A stretch of DNA of 64,000 nt. Origin: Pipra filicauda (taxonomy: Eukaryota > Chordata > Aves > Passeriformes > Pipridae). This document shows positions 13,301-24,200 of the stretch, piece by piece. The DNA is taken from NCBI RefSeq assembly GCF_003945595.2, contig NW_024104443.1, positions 2,170,001 through 2,234,000 on the forward strand, written 5' to 3'. The position numbers were made by a program, and so were the translations under genes. Positions within the stretch are counted from its first letter, which is position 1. Each line of letters opens with the position of its first letter. Under the pieces are notes generated by a model, which worked only from the letters and a program-made list of their open reading frames with translations, searched no databases and was not told the DNA's origin.

Positions 13301-13589
13301 AATAGTCATTTAATGTTGTCTCTCCCTTGTTTTTACAACCACAGTTACTCACTTGGAAAAAAAAAAAACAACCAACATGCAAGCTCTACATTAATAGATA
13401 AAAAGCAAGTATTATTATGACTTCCCAGGTCTTTAAGCTCTAGAAGCTTGCCTAAAATACAGAAGAAAAAAAACAAACCTGGACTTTTTGTGCTATGTTA
13501 AATGAATTTGCAAGAACAGAATTATGTGCTTAAGTCTGGTCTCCCTAGCTCGGGAGGGGTATTGAAAACACCATGGCACCAATACAGGG
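7346..13589. other. Intergenic DNA, no gene seen
   Basis: About 6.2 kb of AT-rich sequence without a supported gene. Small landmarks are a short CA run at about 8862-8872, an A run at about 12703-12719 and several shorter A/T runs. Open frames here are under 90 codons and lack recognisable domains or splice-site context. Confidence 0.5.
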
Positions 13590-14136
13590 TGTCATGGTTT
13601 AAACCCGGGCAGCCACCAAGGCCCACATAGCCGCTCCCTCTTCTGTGGGACAGGGGAGAGAATTGGAAGGGTAAAAGCTGGAAAACTCACGGTTTGAGAT
13701 AAAGACAGTTTAACAAGTAAAGCAAATGCCTTGTGCACAAGCAAAGTGAAAAAAGGCATTAATTCACAGCTTCCCATGGACAGGCAGGTGTTCAGACATC
13801 TCCAAGAGAGCAGAGCCTCATCACATGTAACAATTACTTGGGATGACAAACACCATCACTCCAAACATTCCCCCCCCCCCTTCTCTCACTTTATATACTT
13901 GGCATGATGTCAGATATGGTCTGTAATATTCCTGTCTGTGTCTCCTTCCATCTTCCCACACACTCCCAACTTCCTTGCGAGTGTGGCAGTATGCAATGCA
14001 GAAAACACTTGGCACTGCTCGGCAATAACAAAAACATCTCTTATTATCATCACTGTGTTCAGCACAAATCCTAAACACAGCTCCATACCAGCCACTGTGA
14101 AGAAAATTATCTCTACCCCAGTCAAAACCAGTATCA
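13590..14136 (-). mobile_element. ERVL-like solo LTR, antisense
   Basis: The left end TGTCATGGTTTAAACCC, the block GTTTGAGATAAAGACAGTTTA, and the right end (minus strand reading CTGGTTTTGACTGGGGTAGAG, then TAATTTTCTTCACAGTGGCT and GGATTTGTGCTGAACACAG) match an LTR family I recall as abundant in neoavian genomes and linked to ERVL-type elements. The minus-strand element starts TG and ends CA, about 547 bp. An 11-nt C run sits at 13870-13880. No matching 5-bp flanks were found (CAGGG on the left, TGGCT on the right), so it may be rearranged or the outermost bases may have decayed. No retroviral genes remain. Confidence 0.8.
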
Positions 14137-14284
14137 TGGCTAGGTTTCGCGAAAGAAGATTTGGGAAGGGCTCTACCCACGTTTGTTACAAGCGTGCTGA
14201 TGATAGACGCGTCCGGTTGCAAAAGGCACAGCAGGACTCCTTAGGTGGTATATTCTGCAAGACATGATTCTTTCTGCGTTGTCT
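14137..14284. other. CpG-rich block of unknown nature
   Basis: In otherwise AT-rich, CpG-poor DNA, 14145-14220 contains several CpGs, including the 10-bp palindrome TTTCGCGAAA at 14145-14154 and GACGCGTCCGG near 14207-14217. It directly abuts the LTR at 13590-14136. It might be a remnant of the element's interior, a different young insertion or a regulatory site. I do not recognise it, and the open frames across it (both strands) look fortuitous. Confidence 0.45.
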
Positions 14285-14318
14285 TTTCTCCTCAAGAGTG
14301 ATTTCTCCTCAAGAGTGA
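14285..14318. repeat. 17-bp perfect tandem duplication
   Basis: TTTCTCCTCAAGAGTGA occurs twice back to back (14285-14301 and 14302-14318) with no mismatch. This indicates a recent local duplication, probably replication slippage. Confidence 0.95.
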
Positions 14319-14459
14319 TAAACCAGTATACAGGACAAACAATTTGGAGTCTTTCTGATGTTCCATGGAGTAAGGAACTCTACTGGATCACTGATCTGAG
14401 GCCGCCTGAAAACAGAACAGATTTGATGCAGCTGAGTTAAACCTCATCTGAAACACAAC

Positions 14460-14612
14460 TCCTACTCCCAACTTCAACCCACAACCCCGAGGCCCTAACA
14501 CTGAACCTTACCACCATAACGCTAAACTGTAATGGCCATAACCCTAATCCTAATGACCCTAACTTTAACTCTAAACCCAACCCTAACCCCCAACCTTAAA
14601 ACCTAAGAGGAG
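14460..14612. repeat. Degenerate telomere-like CCCTAA tract
   Basis: Four exact CCCTAA hexamers occur (14493-14498, 14542-14547, 14557-14562, 14581-14586) within a strongly A/C-biased run full of near matches such as CCTAAT, CTAAAC and CCCAAC. The strand is G-poor throughout. This fits a decayed interstitial telomeric repeat with the C-rich strand on the + strand. A purely low-complexity origin is possible because the exact hexamers are not all in one register. Confidence 0.6.
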
Positions 14613-16162
14613 CCACTTTGGACCAAGATTTCACTGCAGGCATGAGCAAGCACGAAAAAATCAGAACTAACCCCACTAGCCACTGCCTGTTCAAGTAACA
14701 TCACAAAAAGGTGTTCACAGTCCTTTAAAACTCTCAGTCATATCCTATGACTCATAAGGAATGCCTAGGTGGGGCTGGACAGTAGTGCAGGTTTTCTTCA
14801 TTCATTCCCAACAGTGTTACCAGGGTACACTTAAACAATGAGGGCTAATTTCAAAGTCTGAAGGAAAAGGCACCTTGTTGCCTAATGAAGAGAGGAGTTG
14901 GAGGTTTGGTGTACTCAGAAAGAGGATTGCTTTTTGGAGTTGCAATCATCAATCCATCTATGTTTTAGATGTGTTTACAACTTACAAATCATTAAACTGC
15001 AAGGATGGACATATGGCGAGAAATTGACTGGACTTTCTTTCATTTGACCTAAAAGAAACACCTAAGTAAAAAGCAGTCTCCTAGCTGAGCCATGTTTTAT
15101 GTTCTAGAAAGATGGGTTATTCATTCAGACTCCAAACCAGAATTGTATCTGAACAATGAAGTGAATTTAGAACTTGAACATAGGTTCAGGTTCATTTACG
15201 TAAGGAAGACAAGGATTTCATTCTCGCAGGACGGACAAATTGAGACAAAAAGGAGACACAGCTGTATGCATTTCTTACCTCAGGCTATTCAGGCATGTTT
15301 CTCCATTTAAGTAGTTTCTTATACCTTTTCTGGACTCTCAACTTTTTCTCCCTTTTTTTTTATTGGACTAGGTATAGTTGTTTCCATCTCTCCCAGCTGC
15401 CAATCCCTTAATCATTTCACCCTCATCCTCCTTCTACATCTACTTTTTCTTCTTTCTTTCTCTTCTGTTAGTTTTCCAGTGTTTTCTAACCCTTATTTCT
15501 GTTACCTATTTTTTCTGTTCATCCCAATTGCAAAATATACAGGTTGGCTATTTTTCCTAAGGGCAAATTGTCTTGAGACTGAATGAAAAGGCTATGGGAA
15601 ACAGTGCAGCTCATCATTACCAAATTTCACACATACAGTCCCTAGGAAGGAAGACAATAGACATTTTGATTTAAAGATTGTGAGGTTCTAGCCCTCCTGA
15701 AAGGCACAGTAGCTGAGAGCCATCCTGTATTAGCATAATATTAGCATTTTTATAACGAATGTTTGTGGGAATTTTGAAATATCCTATGTCACAAAAGGAA
15801 GGAGAAGATCATGACAACTGACAATGTCTTCTTTTAGATTGGCCCCTACTTGCACGATTACTCTGCTTGACATGTGGACATAGTTGATATTTTACTAGAA
15901 TATAAAAGTGTGCATGGATCAGAGAAATTTGCAATGCAATAAACGCAATGTTGTATGCGCCGAAATTAACATTTTTCCTTGCTGTTACACTGCAACTATA
16001 TCTGGGCACCTGTGCACTGAGTAAATACACTACTGCACAAAAGAATATAAAACAGAGAATTTGATTTCATTGGGATTTAGCTCTAACACTTTCTTTGGAA
16101 TTGCCGTAAAACTTCTTCTGGAGAAAAATATGCTCTTTTCCTGACACAGGCACACAAGAAAT
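14613..16162. other. Intergenic DNA, no gene seen
   Basis: No supported gene or recognised repeat. There is a pyrimidine-rich stretch at about 15340-15530 (runs of T, and CTTCTTTCTTTCTC). Confidence 0.5.
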
Positions 16163-16724
16163 TGATGCAGCCCGGTGGGAAATAAGGGTTCTACCACTCT
16201 GGAGTTAGAGGGTGAAATGGCCCTTTATTGAAAGGCAGCGCCGGTTTATATAAGGGAAGGATGGAAGGTGCTGGAAGGGTAGGTGGAGCTAGGGAGGAGC
16301 ATGCTAATAGGATACATATTAGGAAAGTAGGGGTTGGACATAACCATAAATGGAAAGGAATAATCATCAATTACTTAGGTAGCCTCATCTCCTCAGATGG
16401 TAAGATAGACAACAGGTTAGCAAATGGAAAAGAATAGCCATTTAAGGAAAGGCTGCAATGCAGCACTGAGCAGCCAATAAGGAAAAAGGGGAATAACAGG
16501 AAATACAGAACAATGGGGATTTTTATGAAAATTGGAAAATAGGGTAAAATGGGGGGTAGAAATACAATGTCCTTAAAACATAAACTTGGGTATAGAATCA
16601 CAACAGTCCAAGCAGTCATTTAAATGCGCTAAAGGTATTGTTTTTGGGAGTCCCGCAGATCTCCTTGCAGACATCTATTTCTTTTTTCCACATTTCATAA
16701 TTGAACTTCTCTTGGTCTCCCACA
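16163..16724 (-). mobile_element. Solo ERV LTR (class II-like), antisense, with 6-bp TSD
   Basis: On the minus strand the element begins TGTGGGAGACCAAGAG and ends CCGGGCTGCATCA, so it has TG...CA termini and is 562 bp long. It is flanked on both sides by AGAAAT (16157-16162 and 16725-16730), a perfect 6-bp target-site duplication. A TATA box reads CTTATATAAA on the minus strand (16245-16254), and about 20 nt downstream is the polyadenylation signal AATAAA (16224-16229). A 6-bp duplication and a short TATA-to-AATAAA interval fit class II (ERVK/beta- or alpha-like) retroviruses; the class is inferred. No internal genes remain, so it arose by LTR-LTR recombination. A diverged relative lies at 3173-3586. 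Confidence 0.9.
16245..16254 (-). promoter_or_regulatory. TATA box of the solo LTR
   Basis: The minus strand reads CTTATATAAA, placed about 20 nt before the AATAAA at 16224-16229, which is the usual U3/R layout of an LTR. The box looks intact, but whether it is active cannot be told from sequence. Confidence 0.75.
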
Positions 16725-19700
16725 AGAAATGGCTGAGAGATTCAGGTAAGCTTATCTTCACTGTCTCCATACTATTCATCCTGTAGTTGTTCTGCAAGGC
16801 AATTGCAAACACCAAGTCATCATTGGATGTTAGTCACTTAAATGAAAGGGGAGGTGAATCTGAATACAGATTCTGACATGCATTTTGTGTCTCTGAACAT
16901 CAAGAGAAATTTAATTACCACCAACCTCCACCTATATGGTGGAGTAACTATACAAAACTGCAGCTCAGTGCACAGTCTTTAATTCTGTTGCCTATAAAGG
17001 TGAAGTATTTGAAATGCTGCTATTTGGAATGCCAGTATTGCTAAAAATGTAATATTTGACTTAGATAATATTTCAAAGAGGAATACATTTTAATGAAAGT
17101 ATGTATACATTATGATAAACAGAAGCATAGAATATATTCAAATTTGGGCTATAAGAGCAATTCTGCAAAGTTTTAGTGTTCTGTGCATGTTAACACTCAG
17201 TAACAATGGGGATGTCCGGTGCCTTTTCTTGAGCCATCAGTGAAAATACTGGAGGATATTGATCTCTGCATGACAACAGATCTGAGCAGCAGTAGTACTT
17301 AAAAATTTGACAAAGTATTATTCATTTTTTTAAGTAGGTTTTTTTAACAAAAAAATTCAAATAGTTAATACTATTAAAAAAAGAATTAAAATCGTTAAGC
17401 AAATGCAAGAAGGGTGCATCAACCAAGCCCATTCCTGAAACAAAAGCATGTATAAACTTATGACCATTCCGCAACATTGATTCAGCATTTTGTTAAAAAT
17501 ACTATATAGGAATCAGCTATATTTGCTGTAATTTGAGCAGATTTGCATTAAAATTATACATTAATAGTTAGAAGGGAGATGAAAAATTTATTTCATCCAT
17601 CCTTCCTCCTTTAGTTAAAAATCCAGAGATTTGTGCAACTTATTCCTAAAGACTACCAGTGATGCAAATGCTACAGCCTCCCCAGCAAACCTCTTCTAGA
17701 GTTTCTCTATCCTCAGTGATAAAAAAAGACTGAAGTAATTCAGAAAATATTTCTGGGTACCCACAAACAACATGAAATACTCTTAATGCAAAAAGGACTT
17801 TATATGGAAATATGCACTAACAAATGTAAATGTTTCAAGTTTCTAGGTACTTTCTTCAGCATGAAATGCAGCCTTTCAAGAACTCTTTGCCGTAGGAACT
17901 AATTAGCACTCTGAAATTTGAAATGCTTAAATGCATGATTATTTCTATTATTCACATTTTTGCTCCTCCAGTAGTCTTCATGAAAGAAATTTTACTGTCA
18001 TCACCAGCTGCCATGAAATAGTATTTACTGAACATGTTTCTGGGTTCACAGAGCTAAACCATTCCTCCAATTTATGTGAAATAAACCATACTATTTGATA
18101 TAAATGCCATTCATTATTTAAATATCATTAGACCGTATGAGAGGAAATAATTTCAAGGTATAATTTAGATAGCCTGTTATAGAGTTATGAAGTGCTGTTG
18201 ATGATGCATTAAAGAAAGATAATTAAAGGAATTGGTGAAGTACTAGATGAATGTTTGAACTCTCTGTACAGTAAACTCATTTTGTGTAATAATAAATTTA
18301 ATCATTACAAATGAAATGTACCAAATGAAATGTATACACCTATACACTATATGTGTCTGCCTGTTACTTGAGTACATTACAGAGATTATATGTAAGACTA
18401 TATCAGGAATAATGCCCTAAGAGAGGACAGAGCAGCTAAGTGAGGGATCTTCCTCACTGCAGTAACAGCTGTAAGGTTATTCCTGAATTAAAACTTGGCA
18501 CTGATTTCGGAGGGCAATGAAGAAATTAGGAACTTGCCCTGGATCCACTTTTAAGCAACTCCTGTGACTCTGGGACCCTGCTATGCAGATAACCTCAGAG
18601 CTTAGATTAGCACGCACAGAAGGTGAAGACGCTGAATCACTGCAGTGGATGATCTGGGTTCCCTCAGGATCCCACATCTGCTTTTGACCCAGAAGTCTGT
18701 TTTCATGATAGTAGAAGGACAGGCATGGGAACAGCACGAATTTTCAGGAAAATGCCACAGGCTATTGAGCACATTGTGGTTTTGGAGAAGTGCTTTTCTC
18801 CATATTTTAATCAAGCGTAGATAGTTTTGCTTTCCAGTAACTGAATAAAAGTTTTAGAGTCTTGCTGGTTTGGAGCTTGAAGTCAACTTTTTTGGCCCCT
18901 ACGGGTAATGGAGGTCACATTCAGTCAGACTGGTTGCAACCAGAGTGAGCAGAGAGAGAAAAGTGCACTGCTGGGCAAGGCACCTCTTGACCACCATCGC
19001 CATCAGTTCTCAAGTCCCTTGGATGCAGGCAGAGATTCCTTGTGTGGGAAGAGGATTAGCTCCTAGGAGGCAACAGGGGAGCTGGGTTTTAATCTTCAGG
19101 GAGGAGGAAGTGCAGCAGAAGGTGGAGAAGAAGAAGGTGAAGGCACACTGCTTTCTGAATGTGCACATGGCCTGGCAAAGGGCTGCTGTAGCTGACAGTG
19201 TAAGCTGCCATTGGTAGCTGTGGGTGGAACCCAGCAAAATCACCTCTGAAGGGAGGTGAACTTGGGATCCTCTGTATCCCAAATGATCCTCATTTTCAAC
19301 ACCTACTGATGATGAGTCCATCTAACTACAAAAATAATCTAATATATAAAAATTATTAAATGTATAAAAAAGCGTATTGCAGATGCTCAACAGGGTTAAC
19401 AACACTGATGGAATCCTAAGTGTTCAGCTGAACATGTGATGCATTTTTACAGTAGTATTAAACAGAGTTTTGCATTGAATCACTTTTTTTTCTAGAAAAG
19501 AATGTACGTCAGCAATTATAGTATAAATATATTATAATTTGAATTTCACTCTCACAGATAAAATGGGCTTTTCTCCTTTTGCTGCTAATGCCTTTTAGAG
19601 GTCACTTTCTGACACTAGGTCATCAGAGCCATAGCAGAGAAAAGCATAGAAAGACCAGCTTGATCTGGTTTGTGTGGAAGGAAATTGCAGTCTCCATTCC

Positions 19701-20309
19701 ATTCCACTGAAGCTCAATTAAACCCTTCCTACTACACAAAACTGATTTTCAGAACATAACAACTATTACCAGCAACTTCTCTAACCTTTCTTCACTTCTA
19801 ATGCCTGTGAGGGAATACTCTCTTAGGATGGAAAAATCTGCACATCACCAAATTTGCTTGCATCTTTCTGTGAAATGTCTGTTACTGAACAGTTCTGGAC
19901 ACAAGATATCAGAGCAAATAGAGCCAGGGAAGGTTCTGTCATCCCATGAGCTCCCACTCTTAACCTAAGCCAAGAAAAGGAAGTCACACTAGATTTGTCA
20001 CAACCCCCCCCTGGATCCCCGTGGGAGAAAAGTGATGTTGGTCTTGCCTTCTACACAAATGCAAACTTGAGAGCTGTGGGCAGCTCCCTGTCACAGAGCC
20101 CAAGCATAGTTCCAGGGCAGCTTAGTCACTTTGAAGAGAGCAAAACAATACTGAGAAAAGCGGATATAGCTAATAATTTATTTTTTCAGGTTGCATTATG
20201 CTTTTTTAAGATTTTTTTGTTTCGTTTCGGTTTGGGGTTCGGGGTTTTTTTTGTGAGCTGCAGAGAAACCGCCCCAGCAGAAGTTGGGAAAATAATGGAT
20301 ATGTTGAGA
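16725..20309. other. Intergenic DNA upstream of ST8SIA4, no gene seen
   Basis: AT-rich sequence without a supported gene. Distal enhancers of ST8SIA4 could lie here but cannot be identified from one sequence. A T/G-rich stretch at about 20205-20255 (TTTCGTTTCGGTTTGGGGTT) leads into the CpG island. Confidence 0.5.
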
Positions 20310-21090
20310 CCGCGTGGGTGAAACAGGACGCCGGGGAACGGGGCGCGGGCGGCGGATTTGGCTCCGGAACTCCCGCCAGGGAGTGTGCGGGGGCCACGTC
20401 GCTCCCCTCCCGCATGCCCACCTTCTCCCGTCGCGGCTGGGGCAGCTGCCAAGGCGGGCTCCCTCCAGTGCCCTTTTCAACCTCCAACCGTCCATTGGGG
20501 CAGAGAAGGGAAAAAAATTAAAAAGTAACAAAAACCGTTCCTTTCCATCGGCACCGCGTTGGCGCTCCTCCGCTCGAACTTTCTGACGCCCAACAGGCCA
20601 TCGGCGTACTCCCGCCATGTGCCAGGGTCGGAAGCCGCGCCTCCCCCAAACACAGCTACCCGGTTGTACTCACCATCGCTCCCCGGACCCGCGGTTGCCG
20701 TCTGTTCGCCGTTCCCAAGGAACCGCCCCCGCCGGGCGCGCATTGGCCGCGCTCCGCCCGCGCCCGCCCCGCCGAGCCGGGGGCGGCACCGGCCGCGCCC
20801 CCGGGGCCGAGCGGCGCCGCAGCGGAGCCGGACGCGGAGCGGGAGCGGAGCTTTCTTCTCGGCTCGGCGGGCCAGCAGCGGCGACGGCCGGGCTCGTCTC
20901 CCCGGCTCAAGGCGAGCGAGCCACCGCCTGCACGCCCGGCTGCTGGACAGGGCGAAAGAGATACAAACTAAACGCCGAACAGCCCCCCAGGCTCTGCGCC
21001 CGCCTGGTTTTATTTTTTTTTTTCTGCTGTAATTATTTCCAGGGGGAAAAAAACCCCAGGCATCGCCGTGTTTTTGGCAGTTCTTGCTGC

Positions 21091-21120
21091 ATGAGGAGTT
21101 GTTTCCCCGCACACCCCTGA
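21091..21120 (+). promoter_or_regulatory. Short upstream ORF in the ST8SIA4 leader
   Basis: An ATG at 21091 opens a 9-codon frame (MRSCFPAHP) ending with TGA at 21118-21120, 44 nt before the main ATG and in a different frame. If it is within the mature 5' leader it could lower translation of the main frame or couple it to reinitiation. Transcription across it is inferred from the CpG island position. Confidence 0.55.
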
Positions 21121-21164
21121 CAAACAAAGGAAAAGGGGGAGGGGGCCCACGTTTCGCAGAAGAC

Positions 21165-21277
21165 ATGCGTTCCGTCAGGAAGAGGTGGACTGTGTGCACC
21201 ATAAGTCTCCTCCTCATCTTCTATAAGACGAAGGAAATAGCGCGGACCGAGGAGCGCCAAGAGGCACCTCTCGCCGG
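21165..21277 (+). CDS. ST8SIA4: ST8SIA4 exon 1 coding part (residues 1-37 plus 2 nt)
   Basis: First coding exon of the polysialyltransferase ST8Sia-IV (PST), the Golgi enzyme that polymerises alpha-2,8-linked sialic acid on N-glycans of NCAM. The ATG gives [20 protein letters not shown]. This is a short basic cytoplasmic tail (Arg2, Arg5, Lys6, Arg7) followed by a hydrophobic signal anchor (about residues 8-20), the type II topology of sialyltransferases. The stem begins [10 protein letters not shown]. Length and sequence agree with vertebrate ST8SIA4 from the first residue, which fixes the start. The G at -3 is acceptable for initiation. The exon ends GG before donor GTAATT at 21278 (phase 2); the codon is completed as Gly38 by exon 2. 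Donor bases beyond GTAA are weak compared with the other introns. Confidence 0.97.
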
Positions 21278-24200
21278 GTAATTGCGGGGCGCCGCGCCGG
21301 GAGGGCTCCCCGAGTGGGCAGCGCGGCCGTGTCGGTGCCCGCGGTCCCCTCCGCGTCCCCGCCGGGGTCGGTAGATGCCCCGGCGCCCTCCGGTCCGGAG
21401 CGCCTTGTGTCTCGTTTCCTGCCTTGGGAACCTGTCGGGGAGGTGCGAGTTTGCCGGGGTGCAGGTGACTCCTGCCTCCGTCCTTGGAGTTCTGCCTGGG
21501 AGCTCGACATAACTTCAGTGCTCCTCAGGGATGCTTGCGCAGGGAGGGTGTGGGTCATTCCGCTTAGCTCCGGAGGTTCCTCTGCTGGAAACTCTGGTCC
21601 CTCGCTGAAACCGTCCGTTACATGCTTTCCCCCTCCTGCCTGTCTTCGGCTGAAAACAAAAGGCGAAGAGTCCCTTGCCATTTTTCTCTTTGCACCTCAG
21701 GTTTCTCTTTGTCGGTCGCTGTGTTTATGTATGTGAATGCCAGTATTCGTCATTTTTCTCCCAACTTGCAGCTATCCTATGGAGACCTTGGTTTTTCAGC
21801 CAAGCTGGGTTTCTCCTTGGAGGAGTATAAGATTTTGTTTTCACTGGAGTATTGCATAAATGTCTTGATCGCTTAATGAAATCAGCAAAAGCTGAGTAGG
21901 GGCTCACGCTTTTTGTTTGCTTTTGCAAGTCGACTGGGGGGAGAATGCCATTCACAGCAGATTTTCATCTTCTTGCCTTAATTTGAGGAGTAGGCATAAG
22001 GAGGTTCTAAGTACCCGTACAGACCTGGAGAAAGCTGCGGCAACTATAGCCTACTTAGTCCCCGCTTGGCCCCAGAGTTAAAGACAGAAAGTACATCCCT
22101 CCTCCCTGTTCAGGCAGTCTAGTGCGACAGCGGGGCACAGGCAGCTGGGCACAGCTGGGCAGCAGTGGCCCCGGATTTCCCGGGAGCAGGGGCTTGCCTC
22201 ATTTGTGTGCGTGCATTGTTTGCTTCCCATGTTATTCAAGATTTTCACAACTTGCTGGTATCTTTCCCTGTTGTTCAGCCTGGGTGTAACCCCAGCTTCT
22301 GCCACAAAGCTATCTGTAGACTTAGGAGATGTACAGAAGTTTAAAATTTTGGGGTTATAGGTGTGTGAAAACACACGTGAAAATCAGTGTGTGAGGCAGA
22401 ATTGTCATTAAAGATACTCCTTCCTGTTGGACTAGAGGTAGCTGTTAAAATTATTCAGAAATTACCATATATAAGTTTGCAAAGAAAAAGCTCCCTCCAG
22501 CTTACTGCACGTGATTTGACACAATTGAAAAGGTACTAAAATGAACTGATGTTTTAATATTAAATAAAAGAAAATAAGTGTAATTTGTCATATGTGTGTT
22601 CTTAACAAACACTTTAAAATGTAATGTAATGTACTTCTGCCAGATGATTTAGTGATATATTTATTTCTTTGTTATCAGTGAGACTTCTTGTACAGCATGA
22701 TGCTAGTCACTTTCGCTGTTGAAATATCATTTCTCTTCACAGCCTGTCATCCCATTCGTTACTGTCTGAAGCAGAAAAAAACTCCTAAGTGTATTGCTAC
22801 TATCTGCTGCCAATATTGGTGTTACACTTGCCTTTCTCCAGAACTAGGGGTTCATGACATTTGGTTATTTTTGACTGGCCGTGTGGGCGAGCAAAGTCAC
22901 TTTTCTGCGGGATGCTTTGCTTTCAGAAGTACCAGTAATACAGAACTATGAATGCTCAGGATGGTGTGTTTTATGGTTATCAGTGAAACCTCAAGTAAAC
23001 TCTAGATATTCCAAAATGGACTGTATGCAGTTCCAAATTATATGATAAACCTTAAACCGTGTGCTTCCGTAGCAAAGTTTGCTATGACAATAATTGCAAA
23101 GCACCCCCCGATTCAAATAGACAGTAATGTCCCTTTAAAGGTTAAGCAAGTAATGAAACACGGACGTTGCAGTGTTTCTTAAACAGTGTCATCTTCCAGT
23201 GATATGGAATATGCTTGAAGGAAGTTACTTTATTTAATGAGCTATCTTCAGGAGAAGAGATTGTCTCATGATATTGGTCTGATTGGTCGCCAAGGCAAGG
23301 CAGTTCAGAGTGAAGGCTGACACTGTAAGCTGTAAGTTGCTGTCACATTATGGCAGCTGTTTCATTTACATGACAGGATTTGCAGTGATTCTAGAAGATA
23401 CAAAGTAACTCAACTTTATTTCACGGTTATTTACGCAATGAAGAGTTACCTGGAGAAATTTTTTTCTTTTTATGTGTTAGTTTATTTAATATTACTTTAA
23501 GTGAAAATTAAATAGAACAATGCCAATAAAAGGGAGAGGAGGATGTAAGTGAGTACATTTGTGTTCATAGTAGTACTTTAACACAAAGTGCCTGGGACCT
23601 TCTTTTAGCTCATAAGAACGTACTTTAACACTGTTTTCATGTACAAGCTATATAGCTCACTACAGATGTAAATTGTGAATATGGAAGAAAACGACATTTC
23701 AAATGCTATGGCGCTTTAAGTGTTGGCAATGTATTTTGTTGTTGTCAACTATCTCATGTTCAAGTGTCTGCTAAATAATATTTAACCCAGAATAAACTAA
23801 AGACATCTCTGAAGTACCTTTAGACTGAGGACTTTACTTGGATATATTTTGGTAATCTTCTTTTAGATGCGTGCACTCAATGCATCTAGAAAATATATGC
23901 AGGAGTATAGATGTAATAAATATTATTACAACCATTATGGAAAAATTTTAGGGAATAAAAAAATTTAATATAGCAAAAAGTATAAATTGCATTCTCATTA
24001 ATAATTTAGGGACTTGCGCAGCATCCTCCCGTGCTCTCAAGTTAGTGGTATTTAGATAATTTGCCGCAGGTCTTGTACCTAAAGTTGCAGGTTTTCGATA
24101 GGTGGCAGCCTTACATCTGCATCGGAGAGATGTCAGGGCTGCGGGGTGTTGGTGGAGGGGATGGTGAGGGAGAAAGAGCCGTGAGTAATGCAGGGCTGGT

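Larger units (their letters stand above)
20310..21480 (+). promoter_or_regulatory. ST8SIA4: CpG island: ST8SIA4 promoter, 5' leader and exon 1
   Basis: Base composition changes sharply from AT-rich to strongly GC-rich with dense CpG, peaking at about 20700-20950. Visible core elements include an inverted CCAAT box (ATTGG) at 20742-20746 and GC boxes CCCGCCCC (20763-20770) and GGGGGCGG (20779-20786). A second ATTGG lies near 20491. I see no TATA box in a convincing position, so a dispersed CpG-island start is likely. The transcription start cannot be fixed, but the initiator codon at 21165 lies inside the island. Long open frames on both strands here are a by-product of high GC content. Confidence 0.85.

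Noticed and set aside
13821..14267. Overlapping 133-codon (minus) and 109-codon (plus) frames
   Set aside because: They lie mostly over the ERVL-like LTR and the CpG-rich block; neither shows a conserved domain or splice context.
21084..21164. In-frame N-terminal extension of ST8SIA4
   Set aside because: The frame is open upstream, but the start at 21084 is TTG, not ATG. The ATG at 21165 matches the family's known N-terminus.
20477..21217. 246-codon open frame on the minus strand over the CpG island, plus several overlapping frames on both strands
   Set aside because: High GC content removes stop codons. The translations are Arg/Ala/Gly/Pro-rich low-complexity strings with no domain, and the region is the promoter and first exon of ST8SIA4 on the other strand.
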